Positions 26,648 to 36,104 of a stretch of 64,000 nt of DNA are shown here, one piece after another; the stretch's first letter is position 1; the number at the start of each line of letters is the position of its first letter. The stretch is from Flavobacteriaceae bacterium YJPT1-3 (GTDB taxonomy: Bacteria; Bacteroidota; Bacteroidia; Flavobacteriales; Flavobacteriaceae): NCBI GenBank assembly GCA_029866965.1, contig CP123444.1:2663501-2727500 (forward strand), read 5' to 3'. The notes under the pieces are model-generated. The model saw nothing but the letters and a program-made list of their open reading frames with translations. It searched no databases and was not told where the DNA came from. The translations under genes and the position numbers were made by a program.

Positions 26648-27730
26648 ATGAGTCTCCCTATCTACAGCACTATCATTGGTACTGGAAAGTACATTCCCCA
26701 ACAAAAGATTTCCAATAAGCATTTTCTCCAGAACGAATTTTACGATACTACGGGCGAGAAATTGAAACGCGATAATCAGTATATCGTCGACAAATTTGAA
26801 GAGATCACGACGATCACCGAAAGACGTTACGTGAAGGACAATCTCAAAACTTCGGATATCGCCTATTTCGCGGCTAAAGACGCGATCGAAGACTCGGGTA
26901 TCGATCAGGAGACGCTGGATTACATCATTGTAGCACACAATTTTGGTGATATTACTCACGGGACCAATCGCAGCGATTTAGTGCCGACCCTCGCGGCTCG
27001 GGTAAAATTCAAATTGGCGATAGAGAATCCCGACTGTGTTTGTTACGATCTGCCTTTTGGCTGTCCCGGTTGGCTGCAAGGGATCATACAGGCTGATTAT
27101 TTTATCAAATCGGGTGATGCCAAGAATATATTAGTCATAGGGGCAGAAGTACTCTCGCGTGTCTGCGATCCACACGATCGCGACAGCATGATTTATTCGG
27201 ACGGGGCTGCAGCCACCATCTTAGCGGGTAAGCCCAGTGAAACACCTATCGGTATACTCGCTCATAAGACCCGTTCCGATACAGCGAAGCACGCCAATAT
27301 GCTCTTTATGGGTGACTCCTACAATGAGCAGGCGGAAGAACCTGAAAATCTGTATCTGAAAATGTTTGGTCGCCGACTCTATCAGTATGCCCTGGAAACC
27401 GTTCCTCTGGCGATCAAAGCCTGTTTAGAGAAAAGCGGTACGGACATTACTGAAATCAAAAAAGTACTTATCCATCAAGCCAATGGTAAAATGGATGATG
27501 CTATTTTAAAACGACTCTATGCCTTGTATGGAATCACGGAATCTCCTGAAGGGGTCATGCCTATGACTATTTCTTGGTTGGGGAATTCATCTGTGGCTAC
27601 AGTCCCTACCCTACTCGATCTGATTCTCAAAGGAGAAATGGAGGGCCACGAGATCAATCCTGGCGACAAGATCGTCTTTGCCTCCGTAGGTGCCGGTATG
27701 AATATCAATGCCGCTGTTTATCAAATGTAA
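26648..27730 (+). CDS. 3-oxoacyl-ACP synthase III (FabH-like) family protein
   Basis: The 360-residue thiolase-fold protein is longer than canonical FabH (about 330). The nucleophile is C139 in DLPFGCPGWLQG, with the His in LIHQANGKMDD and the Asn in SWLGNSSVATVP completing the Cys-His-Asn triad. The N terminus YSTIIGTGKYIPQQKISN is typical of FabH-like enzymes of Bacteroidota. It probably condenses an acyl-CoA with malonyl-ACP or a related extender. No other fatty-acid or polyketide genes flank it, so a housekeeping FabH versus a specialised synthase cannot be decided. Confidence 0.85.
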   Translation: MSLPIYSTIIGTGKYIPQQKISNKHFLQNEFYDTTGEKLKRDNQYIVDKFEEITTITERRYVKDNLKTSDIAYFAAKDAIEDSGIDQETLDYIIVAHNFGDITHGTNRSDLVPTLAARVKFKLAIENPDCVCYDLPFGCPGWLQGIIQADYFIKSGDAKNILVIGAEVLSRVCDPHDRDSMIYSDGAAATILAGKPSETPIGILAHKTRSDTAKHANMLFMGDSYNEQAEEPENLYLKMFGRRLYQYALETVPLAIKACLEKSGTDITEIKKVLIHQANGKMDDAILKRLYALYGITESPEGVMPMTISWLGNSSVATVPTLLDLILKGEMEGHEINPGDKIVFASVGAGMNINAAVYQM

Positions 27731-27738
27731 ACGAAGGC

Positions 27739-29049
27739 TTACTCGACTCGCTTAGGCCGTGGAACCCGAAGTAGTAGCAGCACTCCTGCGACGAAGAACA
27801 CAATCAAGAACAAGATCGAATACCGCATACTGCCGGTGAGTTGCTCCACGTAGCCGTATAAAAACATGCCCAGCACGATCCCTATTTTTTCAGCAACATC
27901 GTAAAAACTGAAGTACGAGGTTGTATCCTTGGTTTCTGGAAGTAATTTGGCGTAAGTACTGCGCGCCAAGGCCTGGATACCCCCCATGACCAGGCCCACA
28001 AAACCGGCGGCGATATAGAATTGAACGGGAAGCACTACGAAATAGGCATAAATACAGATTAGAATCCATAGAATATTGATGGTGATCAAGGCCGGAATAT
28101 TCCCGATCTTAGCCGAAAGTCGTGCGGTGAGCTGTGCTCCTACCACGGCTACCAGCTGTATGAGCAATATGCTGGTGATCAAGCCGGTGGTTCGCTCGCT
28201 GTCAGAGCCCCATTCCAGTTCCTGTTCTCCAAAGTAAGCTGCTGCCAGCATGACGGTCTGTACCGCCATACTGAATACGAAAAAGGCAATCAAATAGCGC
28301 TTAAGGGCTAATTGCTGCTGAACTTCATAGGCTATGGATCTCAATTCGCGAAAGCCATTGGTCAATACACTTCGAGTAACCTTTTTACCGGTCTTATTGC
28401 CTTTGGGTAGATAGGCGTAGGTATACTGGCTAAAGCCGGCCCACCACAGGCCGGTAAGCACGAAGGACAGCTTTGTGGGAAGGGCTTCGCTCTCAAACCC
28501 CAAGGCCTCATGGCCTAAAATCATTCCAAGACACAAGACTAAAAGAATCACACTCCCTATATAGCCTAAGGAATATCCTTTAGCACTGATCGCATCCTGT
28601 TGTTCTGGATAGGCGATGTCGGGTAAATACGAATTGTAAAAGACCAGACTCGCCCAAAAGCCGACCAGGGCTAATAAGTAGCATAGTAAACTCAGGTAAA
28701 TATGTTCCAGACTGAACCAGTACAGCCCTATGGTACTGAAGGAACCTAAATAGCAGAAAAACTTCAGGAAGTTCAATTTGTTTCCCACATAGTCGGCGAT
28801 ACCGGACAGCAGGGGGGAAATGAATGAAACGATAAGGAAGGCAAGTGCAGTGGTATAAAATATCAAAGGGCTTCTCCTCAGCAGCACGCCAAACACCTCA
28901 ATCTCTTCGATTCCTGCACTTCGAAAAAGCGCACCGTAAAAAATGGGGAAAATTGCGGAGGCAATGACCAGGCTATACACTGAATTAGCCCAGTCGTAGA
29001 AGGCCCAGGCATGAAGCAGCTTTTTGCTGCCCTTTTTTAATTCTTCCAT
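27739..29049 (-). CDS. MFS transporter, UMF1/Atg22-like
   Basis: 436 residues with about 12 hydrophobic segments. The opening HAWAFYDWANSVYSLVIASAIFPIFY is the signature of the UMF1 (Atg22-like) branch of the major facilitator superfamily. Further markers are SPLLSGIADYVGNKLNFLKFF, FYNSYLPDIA and GLVMGGIQALARSTYAKLLPE. It is an inner membrane protein. Yeast Atg22 exports amino acids from the vacuole. Bacterial members have no settled substrate. It lies downstream of the M48 lipoprotein but is separated from it by a terminator. Confidence 0.88.
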   Translation of the reverse strand: MEELKKGSKKLLHAWAFYDWANSVYSLVIASAIFPIFYGALFRSAGIEEIEVFGVLLRRSPLIFYTTALAFLIVSFISPLLSGIADYVGNKLNFLKFFCYLGSFSTIGLYWFSLEHIYLSLLCYLLALVGFWASLVFYNSYLPDIAYPEQQDAISAKGYSLGYIGSVILLVLCLGMILGHEALGFESEALPTKLSFVLTGLWWAGFSQYTYAYLPKGNKTGKKVTRSVLTNGFRELRSIAYEVQQQLALKRYLIAFFVFSMAVQTVMLAAAYFGEQELEWGSDSERTTGLITSILLIQLVAVVGAQLTARLSAKIGNIPALITINILWILICIYAYFVVLPVQFYIAAGFVGLVMGGIQALARSTYAKLLPETKDTTSYFSFYDVAEKIGIVLGMFLYGYVEQLTGSMRYSILFLIVFFVAGVLLLLRVPRPKRVE

Positions 29050-29060
29050 TGGCCTAAACT

Positions 29061-29089
29061 AAAAAAAAGCTGCTTATAACAAGCAGCTT
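29061..29089 (-). terminator. terminator of the M48 gene
   Basis: Stem AAGCTGCTT/AAGCAGCTT with a 5-base loop, followed on the minus strand by eight T residues, 22 bases after the M48 stop. Confidence 0.88.
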
Positions 29090-29110
29090 TTCTTCAAATG
29101 TTTTTAGCTC

Positions 29111-29935
29111 TTACTTAAATGAAGTAACGCCAAATTTTTCAGCCTCAGCAGCCGCTACAGGTGCCAATTGCTGTAAATTCTGAATACGGGTTGACGTACT
29201 GGGGTGCGTACTTAACAATTGTGGCGGTTCCTGACCGTTCGAAGCCTCTTGCATACGTCTCCATAATTCCGCTCCTTCGTAAGGATTATACCCGGCAATT
29301 GCCGCAATGGTCAATCCGATTTTATCTGCCTCGTTCTCGTGCTTCCTGCTAAAGGGTAAGGTTCCTAATACCGTGCTCCCTACACCATACAATTGCATGA
29401 CTTGTTGCTGGCGTTGAGCATCTTCCCCTCCTGCAGCTACGGCCACTCCTACCGCACCTAACTGTTGCACTTGTGCAGCACTCATTCGCTGCGCCCCGTG
29501 ATTCGCCAGCGCATGTGCTAATTCATGACCCATCACGATGGCTAGTCCGGTTTCATCCTGGGTTATGGGCAAAATGCCGGTATATACCACGATTTTTCCT
29601 CCGGGCATACACCAGGCATTGCGAGCATCATCGCGAACTAGATTGTATTCCCAACGGTAGTCTTTAAGATATCCGGGGTATCCCAGTGCGGTCATGTAAC
29701 GCTCGGCCGCAGCGGCGATATTTTCTCCCACCCGCTTGACCATTCGGGATTCTTCAGTACCCGTAACTACTGGATTTTCAGCAAGAAACTGGTTGTACTG
29801 TTGAAAAGCCATTGGAAACAACTGATCGTTGCTTACAAAATTAAGTGTCTTTTCCCCGGTAAATGGACTGGTTTTACAGGCTACCACGAAGAGTAGCGTC
29901 AGAAATAAGGTCAGGTATTTGAATGATGGTCTCAT
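29111..29935 (-). CDS. M48 family zinc metallopeptidase lipoprotein
   Basis: 274 residues. Lipobox FVVAC with Cys 20 after a hydrophobic signal segment, then the zinc motif HELAH (137-141) and the third-ligand region ENEAD (200-204), flanked by GKIVVYTGILP and STHPSTSTRIQNL. This is the LoiP/YcaL-like type that degrades misassembled outer-membrane proteins, anchored by lipid to the periplasmic side of a membrane. A perfect 10-bp inverted repeat begins 2 bases before the start codon (29937-29975). Confidence 0.93.
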   Translation of the reverse strand: MRPSFKYLTLFLTLLFVVACKTSPFTGEKTLNFVSNDQLFPMAFQQYNQFLAENPVVTGTEESRMVKRVGENIAAAAERYMTALGYPGYLKDYRWEYNLVRDDARNAWCMPGGKIVVYTGILPITQDETGLAIVMGHELAHALANHGAQRMSAAQVQQLGAVGVAVAAGGEDAQRQQQVMQLYGVGSTVLGTLPFSRKHENEADKIGLTIAAIAGYNPYEGAELWRRMQEASNGQEPPQLLSTHPSTSTRIQNLQQLAPVAAAEAEKFGVTSFK

Positions 29936-29936
29936 G

Positions 29937-29975
29937 TGTTCTGTTTTAAGTTTCTTGAAAATACGAAACAGAACA
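29937..29975 (-). promoter_or_regulatory. 10-bp inverted repeat in front of the M48 start codon
   Basis: TGTTCTGTTT (29937-29946) and AAACAGAACA (29966-29975) are perfect inverted copies separated by 19 bases, ending two bases upstream of the ATG. It could act as an operator or, in RNA, occlude the ribosome binding region. Regulation of this envelope protease by such an element is inference. Confidence 0.5.
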
Positions 29976-30021
29976 ACAGCATGAACCTATCTTAATTAAA
30001 CTTTAATAGGTCCTCTAAAGA

Positions 30022-32421
30022 TTATCCTAAAATGTGAATCTCACTGAATTCTTTAGAAACTACGAAGCTTCGGGCCTCTGCATCATACTTCAGTTTTTTT
30101 AGGTCAACAATGACATTATCCACCTCGATCTCTTTCACTTTAAACGGCAATCCGATTAACTTGATGCAAAAGTTCTCGTAGGTAGTCTCGTGTTTGCCTT
30201 GTTTGTGTTGTTGAATGATTACCTCCTTCTTCTTTCCGATGGCCTTGAGCGTACGATGACTGAAACGTCCTTTTTTATAATCATAACCATCCCCGGTATC
30301 CTCATAGACAAAAGACTTCTCCGTTCCCATACTGTAATACAAGTCTAAATTGAGTTCTTTGATCTCAATTTCCCCTACATATTGCTGTACCGGATACCGT
30401 GGAATGATCGCTCCTGCTTTAATGAATAAAGGCATGCTGTCAATATCGGCATCCACCCACATCTCTTTACCTCCTTCTATGAGGTGATGGTCCCAGTAAC
30501 TATACCAGTTCCCGCGAGGTACGTACATACGTCTACCCTTAGCATTCGGCTCTAAAATTGGACAGACCAACATCTGTTTCCCAAAAATGAATTCGTCAGT
30601 ACGATAATGCGTTTGTGGATCTTCCTGGTCAAAATACACCAGAGGCTTCAGCATAGGAGTACCCTCTTCACTATAATCATAGAACATGGTATAAATGTAG
30701 GGAAGCATGGTATAGCGCAGTTCAATGAACTTCCGACTGATATCGGTCACTTCATCATCAAAACTCCAGGGTTCCTGATCGCCATGATGTCCGGACGAAT
30801 GAACGCGGCACAAGGGATGGAATACTCCCAACTGAATCCACCGCGCAAAAAGTTCACCCGTGGGTTGTTCTGCAAATCCACCAATATCGGTGCCGGTAAA
30901 TGACATTCCGGAGATACACATCCGTTGCACTTGAATATTAGCCACCCAAAGATGTTCCCAGCTGGCTACATTATCGCCGGTCCACGAACTTGTATAGCGC
31001 TGAGCACCGCTGTAGGCTGACCGTGTGATCACGAACGGACGCTTGGGATAAGCGAAACGTTTCACCCCTTCATAAGTGGCTCGAGCCATTTGGGTTCCGT
31101 AAATATTATGGGCCTTACGATGGCTGCAGGGATGACCGTCATAATTGTGGCGTACATCATTAGGGAAGGTTTTGTTAGGGACTTCCATGACCGCGGGTTC
31201 GTTCATATCGTTCCACACCCCTTTGACCCCAATATCGTTAATCAATTCTTTGAACAGGCCGGCCCACCACTCGCGGACCTCAGGATTGGTGTAATCCGGG
31301 AAATTACAGTCGCCCGGCCAGACCTTACCCATCATGTAGGGCCCATCTGCACGTTTACAGAAATAATCGTTATCTAATGCCTCTTGATAAACCCAATAGT
31401 CCTTGTCGATCTTAATACCGGGATCGATGATCACCACCGTCTTAAAGCCATCATCCAGCAATTCTTTGACCATCCGCTTAGGCTCCGGAAAATAGTCTTT
31501 ACTCCAGGTAAAGCATCGGAAACCCTCCATATAATCGATGTCCAGATAAATGGCATCGCAGGGAATTTTAAGATCACGGAATTTCTGGGTGATCTCTTTC
31601 ACCCGACTCTCGGGAAAGTAGCTCCATTTGCATTGGTGAAAACCTAAGGTCCATAAGGGAGGTAATTCGGGCTTTCCGGTGAGGTTGGTATAATTTAGGA
31701 CCACCTCTTCCATGGTGGGACCATAGAAGAAATAATAATTCATTTCACCTCCCTGGGCCCAAAAACTGACCACATCCATGCGCTCACTGCAAAAGTCAAA
31801 GAAGGATCGGAAGGTGTTATCAAAAAAGATCCCGTAGGCTCGTTTTTGGTTGAGCCCTATAAAGAAAGGAACCGCTTTGTAGATCGGATCCTGATCCTTA
31901 CCAAAGGCGTATTGATCAGTAGCCCAATTCTGTACCCGTCTACCCCGTAAATTGGAGTGCATGGGTTTATCCCCCAAGCCGTAAAAGCTCTCCGCATGTT
32001 GAGCCTTTTTACTCATCTTGACGATATTCCCACCAAACTCGAAGCTTTCCTCAAAGTGAAAACCGATCTCGTCCTCATTGATGAGATGGCCATCCAAATC
32101 GAATATTTTGCTTTGCAAACTTTGCTTTTCAATTTTCAGCGTAAGCTTTGCTGTAGTGACGATGTAGAATTCCTTATTCTCTGTAAGTTCCAAATGATTA
32201 TATCCACCAATGGCTTCTTCGTCTATCGCATAGGAAAAGTCAGGCTCTAACTTGCCCATGGTACCGTATCGAAATCGAAAGACGCTGTCTCTGAGTACCG
32301 TAAGCTGAAGGACCACATCATTTTGCGTTCTGAAATACAGAACATCAACATCTTGTTCCACATCAACTACAGCGTTTGGAAATTGATTTCCTTTTTGCTG
32401 TAATTCAGTATTTATAATCAT
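30022..32421 (-). CDS. glycoside hydrolase family 31 alpha-glucosidase
   Basis: 799 residues. N-terminal beta domain with FEFGGNIVKMSKKAQHAESFYGLGDKP, then the GH31 barrel containing IYLDIDYMEGFRCFTW and the nucleophile D405 in GVWNDMNEPAV. TGDNVASWEHL and GGFAEQPTGELFARWIQLGVFHPLCRVH follow, then C-terminal beta domains. It cleaves terminal alpha-1,4 (or other alpha) glucosidic bonds. There is no signal peptide, so it is cytoplasmic. It is the last gene on the minus strand after glgE-mak-glgB, 138 bases after glgB, which points to glycogen or maltodextrin turnover. Confidence 0.94.
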   Translation of the reverse strand: MIINTELQQKGNQFPNAVVDVEQDVDVLYFRTQNDVVLQLTVLRDSVFRFRYGTMGKLEPDFSYAIDEEAIGGYNHLELTENKEFYIVTTAKLTLKIEKQSLQSKIFDLDGHLINEDEIGFHFEESFEFGGNIVKMSKKAQHAESFYGLGDKPMHSNLRGRRVQNWATDQYAFGKDQDPIYKAVPFFIGLNQKRAYGIFFDNTFRSFFDFCSERMDVVSFWAQGGEMNYYFFYGPTMEEVVLNYTNLTGKPELPPLWTLGFHQCKWSYFPESRVKEITQKFRDLKIPCDAIYLDIDYMEGFRCFTWSKDYFPEPKRMVKELLDDGFKTVVIIDPGIKIDKDYWVYQEALDNDYFCKRADGPYMMGKVWPGDCNFPDYTNPEVREWWAGLFKELINDIGVKGVWNDMNEPAVMEVPNKTFPNDVRHNYDGHPCSHRKAHNIYGTQMARATYEGVKRFAYPKRPFVITRSAYSGAQRYTSSWTGDNVASWEHLWVANIQVQRMCISGMSFTGTDIGGFAEQPTGELFARWIQLGVFHPLCRVHSSGHHGDQEPWSFDDEVTDISRKFIELRYTMLPYIYTMFYDYSEEGTPMLKPLVYFDQEDPQTHYRTDEFIFGKQMLVCPILEPNAKGRRMYVPRGNWYSYWDHHLIEGGKEMWVDADIDSMPLFIKAGAIIPRYPVQQYVGEIEIKELNLDLYYSMGTEKSFVYEDTGDGYDYKKGRFSHRTLKAIGKKKEVIIQQHKQGKHETTYENFCIKLIGLPFKVKEIEVDNVIVDLKKLKYDAEARSFVVSKEFSEIHILG

Positions 32422-32559
32422 AGGTGTGTATTATGGAAAGTACAAAAGAAAGGCATCAAGCCTTCATTCAAAAAGTCTTAGGGGGGAAATTATTAACTAC
32501 AACGTTGCCTTAGCTTTTTATCGCTTTACCGCTTCGCTCTCCTTGCGGTCCTGAAGCTC

Positions 32560-34479
32560 TCAAGTTCGCTTTCGCGAAAGCGCAATCATGGCCAAAGGAG
32601 GTAGGTCCAGGACTACTGAATTGGCTTTTCCATTGGCCGTTATGGCTTCTGTCGTTATCTTTTTGTTTGCATACTGACCACTGCCGGCGTATTTCTTTTC
32701 ATCACTGTTGAAGATCACTTCTAAATGCTCACCAAAAGGAATACCTACGCGATAATTTTCGCGGGGCACCGGCGTGAAATTACAAACGACGACCACATAG
32801 TCCGATTCCTTATCTCCCTTGCGTAAATAAGACAACACCGAATTCTCATGATCGTTCCATTCGATCCATTCAAATCCGGAAGCATCGAACTGCCGCTCGT
32901 AAAGTGCCGGTTGCTGTCGATATAAGGCGTTGAGGTCTTTGACTACGGCCTGTACACCCTGATGAACCGGATATTCCAAGAGGTGCCAATCCAGGCTCTC
33001 TTTAAAATTCCATTCCGAACTCTGACCGAACTCACCGCCCTGAAACAAGAGTTTGGTGCCGGGATGCGTAAACATATATCCGTATAACAATCTCAAATTG
33101 GCAAATCGCTGCCATTCATCTCCGGGCATCCTTCCTAAAATGGACTGTTTGCCGTAGACCACTTCATCATGTGACAACGGAAGCATAAAGTTCTCCGTAA
33201 AGGCATAGGTCATACTGAACGTAATGTCATTCTGGTGATGTCGACGGTAGATCGGTTCCTTCTTAAAATACTCTAAGGTATCATGCATCCAGCCCATCAT
33301 CCATTTCATTCCAAAACCAAGTCCGCCCATAAACACTGGTTTGGAGACCATGGTAAAATTGGTGGATTCTTCAGCAATGGTCTGAACGTCAGGAAAATTA
33401 GCATAGATGGTTTCGTTGAGTTCCTTAAGAAAAGAGATCACTTCCAGATTCTCGTTCCCGCCGTATTCATTAGGCTCCCACTCCCCGTCTTCTCTGGAGT
33501 AATCTAAATACAGCATACTGGCAACAGCATCCACACGCAAACCATCAATATGATACTGATCCAGCCAAAAAAGAGCGTTGCTGATCAAAAAGGCGCGAAC
33601 TTCATTACGGCCATAATTGAAGATGAGCGATTTCCAATCCGGATGATATCCTCGGCGTCGATCGGGATGTTCGTACAAATGAGAACCGTCAAAGAATCCC
33701 AAACCGTGAGCATCCTCCGGGAAATGCGAAGGCACCCAATCCAGGATCACCCCAATACCAGCCTGGTGGAGTTTATCTACCAAAAATTTAAACTCGTCCG
33801 GATAACCAAAGCGAGCTGTTGGCGCAAAATATCCGGTCAGTTGATAGCCCCAACTAGGATCGTAAGGATATTCCATGATGGGCATGAATTCCACATGGGT
33901 AAATTTCATCTCCTTCAAGTACTTCACCAGATCTTCTGCCATCTCTGTATAGCTTAGGCTTCTGGATTGTCCATTCTCCACAATTTTCTTCCAGGAACCG
34001 GCATGGATTTCATAGACAGAGAAGGGAGCCTTTAGGCTGTTGTGATCTGCCCGGTTGACCATCCATTTCTTGTCCTTCCAACGATAATCGTCCTCCCAGA
34101 CCTCTGAGGCCGTCTTTGGGGGATGTTCGCAGCGTCGGGCAAAGGGATCTGCCTTTTCTGTTTTGACATCGTTATGATGTGATTGAATTTTATATTTATA
34201 GACCGTCCCTTTTTTCAGACCCGGAATGAATCCTTCCCAGATCCCACTTCCATCCCATCGTACATTTAATGAGTGTTCTCCTTCCAACCAATAGTTGAAA
34301 TCTCCAACCACACTCACCTGCTTGGCGCTGGGTGCCCAGACCGCGAAGTACACTCCCTGTTTCCCCTCATGTTCGACAAGGTGGGAACCTAATTTCTCGT
34401 AGAGTTTATAGTGTTTTCCGGCCTTAAAAAGATCGATGTCAAAATCGGTGAAAAGACTGTGCGCTTGAACGTTGTTCAT
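32560..34479 (-). CDS. glgB: 1,4-alpha-glucan branching enzyme
   Basis: 639 residues. CBM48 module at the N terminus (VYFAVWAPSAKQVSVVGDFNYW), then a GH13 barrel with nucleophile D317 in GLRVDAVASMLYLDYSR and acid/base E370 in QTIAEESTNF. PLSHDEVVYGKQSILG follows. It forms alpha-1,6 branches in glycogen. Its start overlaps the maltokinase stop by 4 bases (ATGA type), so the operon is coupled. The last codons (ALSRKRT) are written by a perfect palindrome copy at 32568, directly before the stop. Confidence 0.96.
   Translation of the reverse strand: MNNVQAHSLFTDFDIDLFKAGKHYKLYEKLGSHLVEHEGKQGVYFAVWAPSAKQVSVVGDFNYWLEGEHSLNVRWDGSGIWEGFIPGLKKGTVYKYKIQSHHNDVKTEKADPFARRCEHPPKTASEVWEDDYRWKDKKWMVNRADHNSLKAPFSVYEIHAGSWKKIVENGQSRSLSYTEMAEDLVKYLKEMKFTHVEFMPIMEYPYDPSWGYQLTGYFAPTARFGYPDEFKFLVDKLHQAGIGVILDWVPSHFPEDAHGLGFFDGSHLYEHPDRRRGYHPDWKSLIFNYGRNEVRAFLISNALFWLDQYHIDGLRVDAVASMLYLDYSREDGEWEPNEYGGNENLEVISFLKELNETIYANFPDVQTIAEESTNFTMVSKPVFMGGLGFGMKWMMGWMHDTLEYFKKEPIYRRHHQNDITFSMTYAFTENFMLPLSHDEVVYGKQSILGRMPGDEWQRFANLRLLYGYMFTHPGTKLLFQGGEFGQSSEWNFKESLDWHLLEYPVHQGVQAVVKDLNALYRQQPALYERQFDASGFEWIEWNDHENSVLSYLRKGDKESDYVVVVCNFTPVPRENYRVGIPFGEHLEVIFNSDEKKYAGSGQYANKKITTEAITANGKANSVVLDLPPLAMIALSRKRT
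32568..32581. repeat. GCTTTCGCGAAAGC palindrome, at the 3' end of glgB
   Basis: Exact copy covering the final codons of glgB, ending five bases before the stop. The DNA between here and the GH31 start is rich in CGCT/AGCG half-repeats. Confidence 0.9.
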
Positions 34480-36104
34480 GAATTTCTTTGGTTTAGTATG
34501 TTGGAAATTCCCTTAAGTGGAATGATAGCCCATCGCGGACGAGCGTTGAGCTCATAGCCCAATTCATAAACTGCCTTTTCTAATAGGCAGTAATCCAAAA
34601 GGAATTCAATTTCTTTGATGTAGCCGATATTTAAATTATGCGTCTGTACGTAGCCAATATAGGTGTCCAAGAAAACGGCAACCAGATATTCGTAAAGCAC
34701 TTCGGCCACTTTGAATAATTCTTCCTGACTGTGGGAATAACTTTCCATGTTCGCAAAAATGGTAGCGTAGATGGCATAGTGAAAAGAGCGGAACATCCCC
34801 GCTACGTCTTTAACCGGGGGTTGTTTGACCTTACGATCTCTAATGGTGCTTTCCGGTTCGCCTTCAAAATCGATGATCTGGAAATCCCTATCGTGCACCA
34901 ATACCTGACCCAGGTGATAATCACCATGAATACGGATACGTTCACTTTTTAGTTTATCTTCGTCAAAGTCCAGCAAACGCTTACGAATCATTTTCTTCTT
35001 GGAAAGAAATTCATTCGCTAACTCTAGGCGAAGCCCTTCTAATTTGTGCAAATTATTCTCCACCAGATTGACCCGGTTCTCGAACATGTAGATCAGTCGG
35101 TTTTTCAGCCAAACCGTGTAGTCATTGGTGAAGTTTTGCGGTGTAAAAGCGGTATTCACCCGTTCCATACCTAGAGATACGTGCATCTCTGCCGTACGTT
35201 TAGCCAATTGAGCCACATCCTGAAATATTTCTATTGGACACCAAAGCGTAATGGTGGGCGGAACTGCATTAACAGCCAACTGTTTGAAATGCTTTGGCAT
35301 GACCAGATCATTGACATCCATTTGTGATTCCGAAAGATTCTGAAAAGCTTTTTCCAGCGCTTTGCCAAAGTATTCCCAGGCATCGCCCTCATTAGGAACC
35401 AATTCCTGCATAAGTCCTAAGGTGATGACATTCTTATCGCTAAATTTTAGCGTGATACTGCCCGCGTAACCCGGGGTATTCTTAAATGTACCCTTATAGG
35501 TCAGGTACTTACTGATCTCGTAATCCGGATTCTGGTCTACATAAATACGACGGAACAGTTTGAGCACGTATTTCTCATTAAAAACGATGGACGTATTGCT
35601 TTGCTCAACACCCAGAAATCGCGAACTCTTGTATTCGTGATCTGCACAGCGTCTACCGCGCCTATACTCTACATCCTTGTATTTGTACTTGGCCCCCTCA
35701 AGAATTTTGGTAAATACCTGCCGGCGGAAACTCTCCAGCGTCACCGCATCCACCAAATAGCCTTTCAAGCCGGCTAATTGCAGGTGAGCGATGATATTAT
35801 CATTAGCGTACTCATCATCGGTCACAAAACCCAGTGGCATGAAGTAATTCTGTACAAAGGCTTCTTTGAAATTCACTTCCAGCACCACACCATAAAAATG
35901 CTCCTTATCACGGGCGATAGGAAAGGAGTCAACGATCTCAATGTACTTCAAGGCGCTGGCCTTTCCACCATACCAGCGTTGATTGATGATATAGGGTTCC
36001 AATATATCTTCGCAAAGTTCTTTTTGGAAGCGTATATTCTCCAGCAAGGTTTCCCATTGCTCTTCATAGATAAATAATTCCTTCTTCTCCTCTGCCTTTG
36101 CCAT
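34476..36104 (-). CDS. mak: maltokinase (GlgE pathway)
   Basis: The 542-residue kinase begins with the Mak cap motif YIINQRWYGGKASALKYIEI. FNEKYVLKLFRRIY is a nucleotide-lobe region, and the APH-like catalytic loop is IHGDYHLGQVLVHDRDFQIIDFEGEP, which contains the catalytic Asp and the Mg-binding Asp. It phosphorylates maltose to alpha-maltose-1-phosphate with ATP, the donor of GlgE. It lies between glgE (1-base overlap, TAATG) and glgB (4-base overlap). Longer than actinobacterial Mak (about 450 residues) by an extended N-terminal region and loops. Confidence 0.9.
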   Translation of the reverse strand: MAKAEEKKELFIYEEQWETLLENIRFQKELCEDILEPYIINQRWYGGKASALKYIEIVDSFPIARDKEHFYGVVLEVNFKEAFVQNYFMPLGFVTDDEYANDNIIAHLQLAGLKGYLVDAVTLESFRRQVFTKILEGAKYKYKDVEYRRGRRCADHEYKSSRFLGVEQSNTSIVFNEKYVLKLFRRIYVDQNPDYEISKYLTYKGTFKNTPGYAGSITLKFSDKNVITLGLMQELVPNEGDAWEYFGKALEKAFQNLSESQMDVNDLVMPKHFKQLAVNAVPPTITLWCPIEIFQDVAQLAKRTAEMHVSLGMERVNTAFTPQNFTNDYTVWLKNRLIYMFENRVNLVENNLHKLEGLRLELANEFLSKKKMIRKRLLDFDEDKLKSERIRIHGDYHLGQVLVHDRDFQIIDFEGEPESTIRDRKVKQPPVKDVAGMFRSFHYAIYATIFANMESYSHSQEELFKVAEVLYEYLVAVFLDTYIGYVQTHNLNIGYIKEIEFLLDYCLLEKAVYELGYELNARPRWAIIPLKGISNILNQRNS

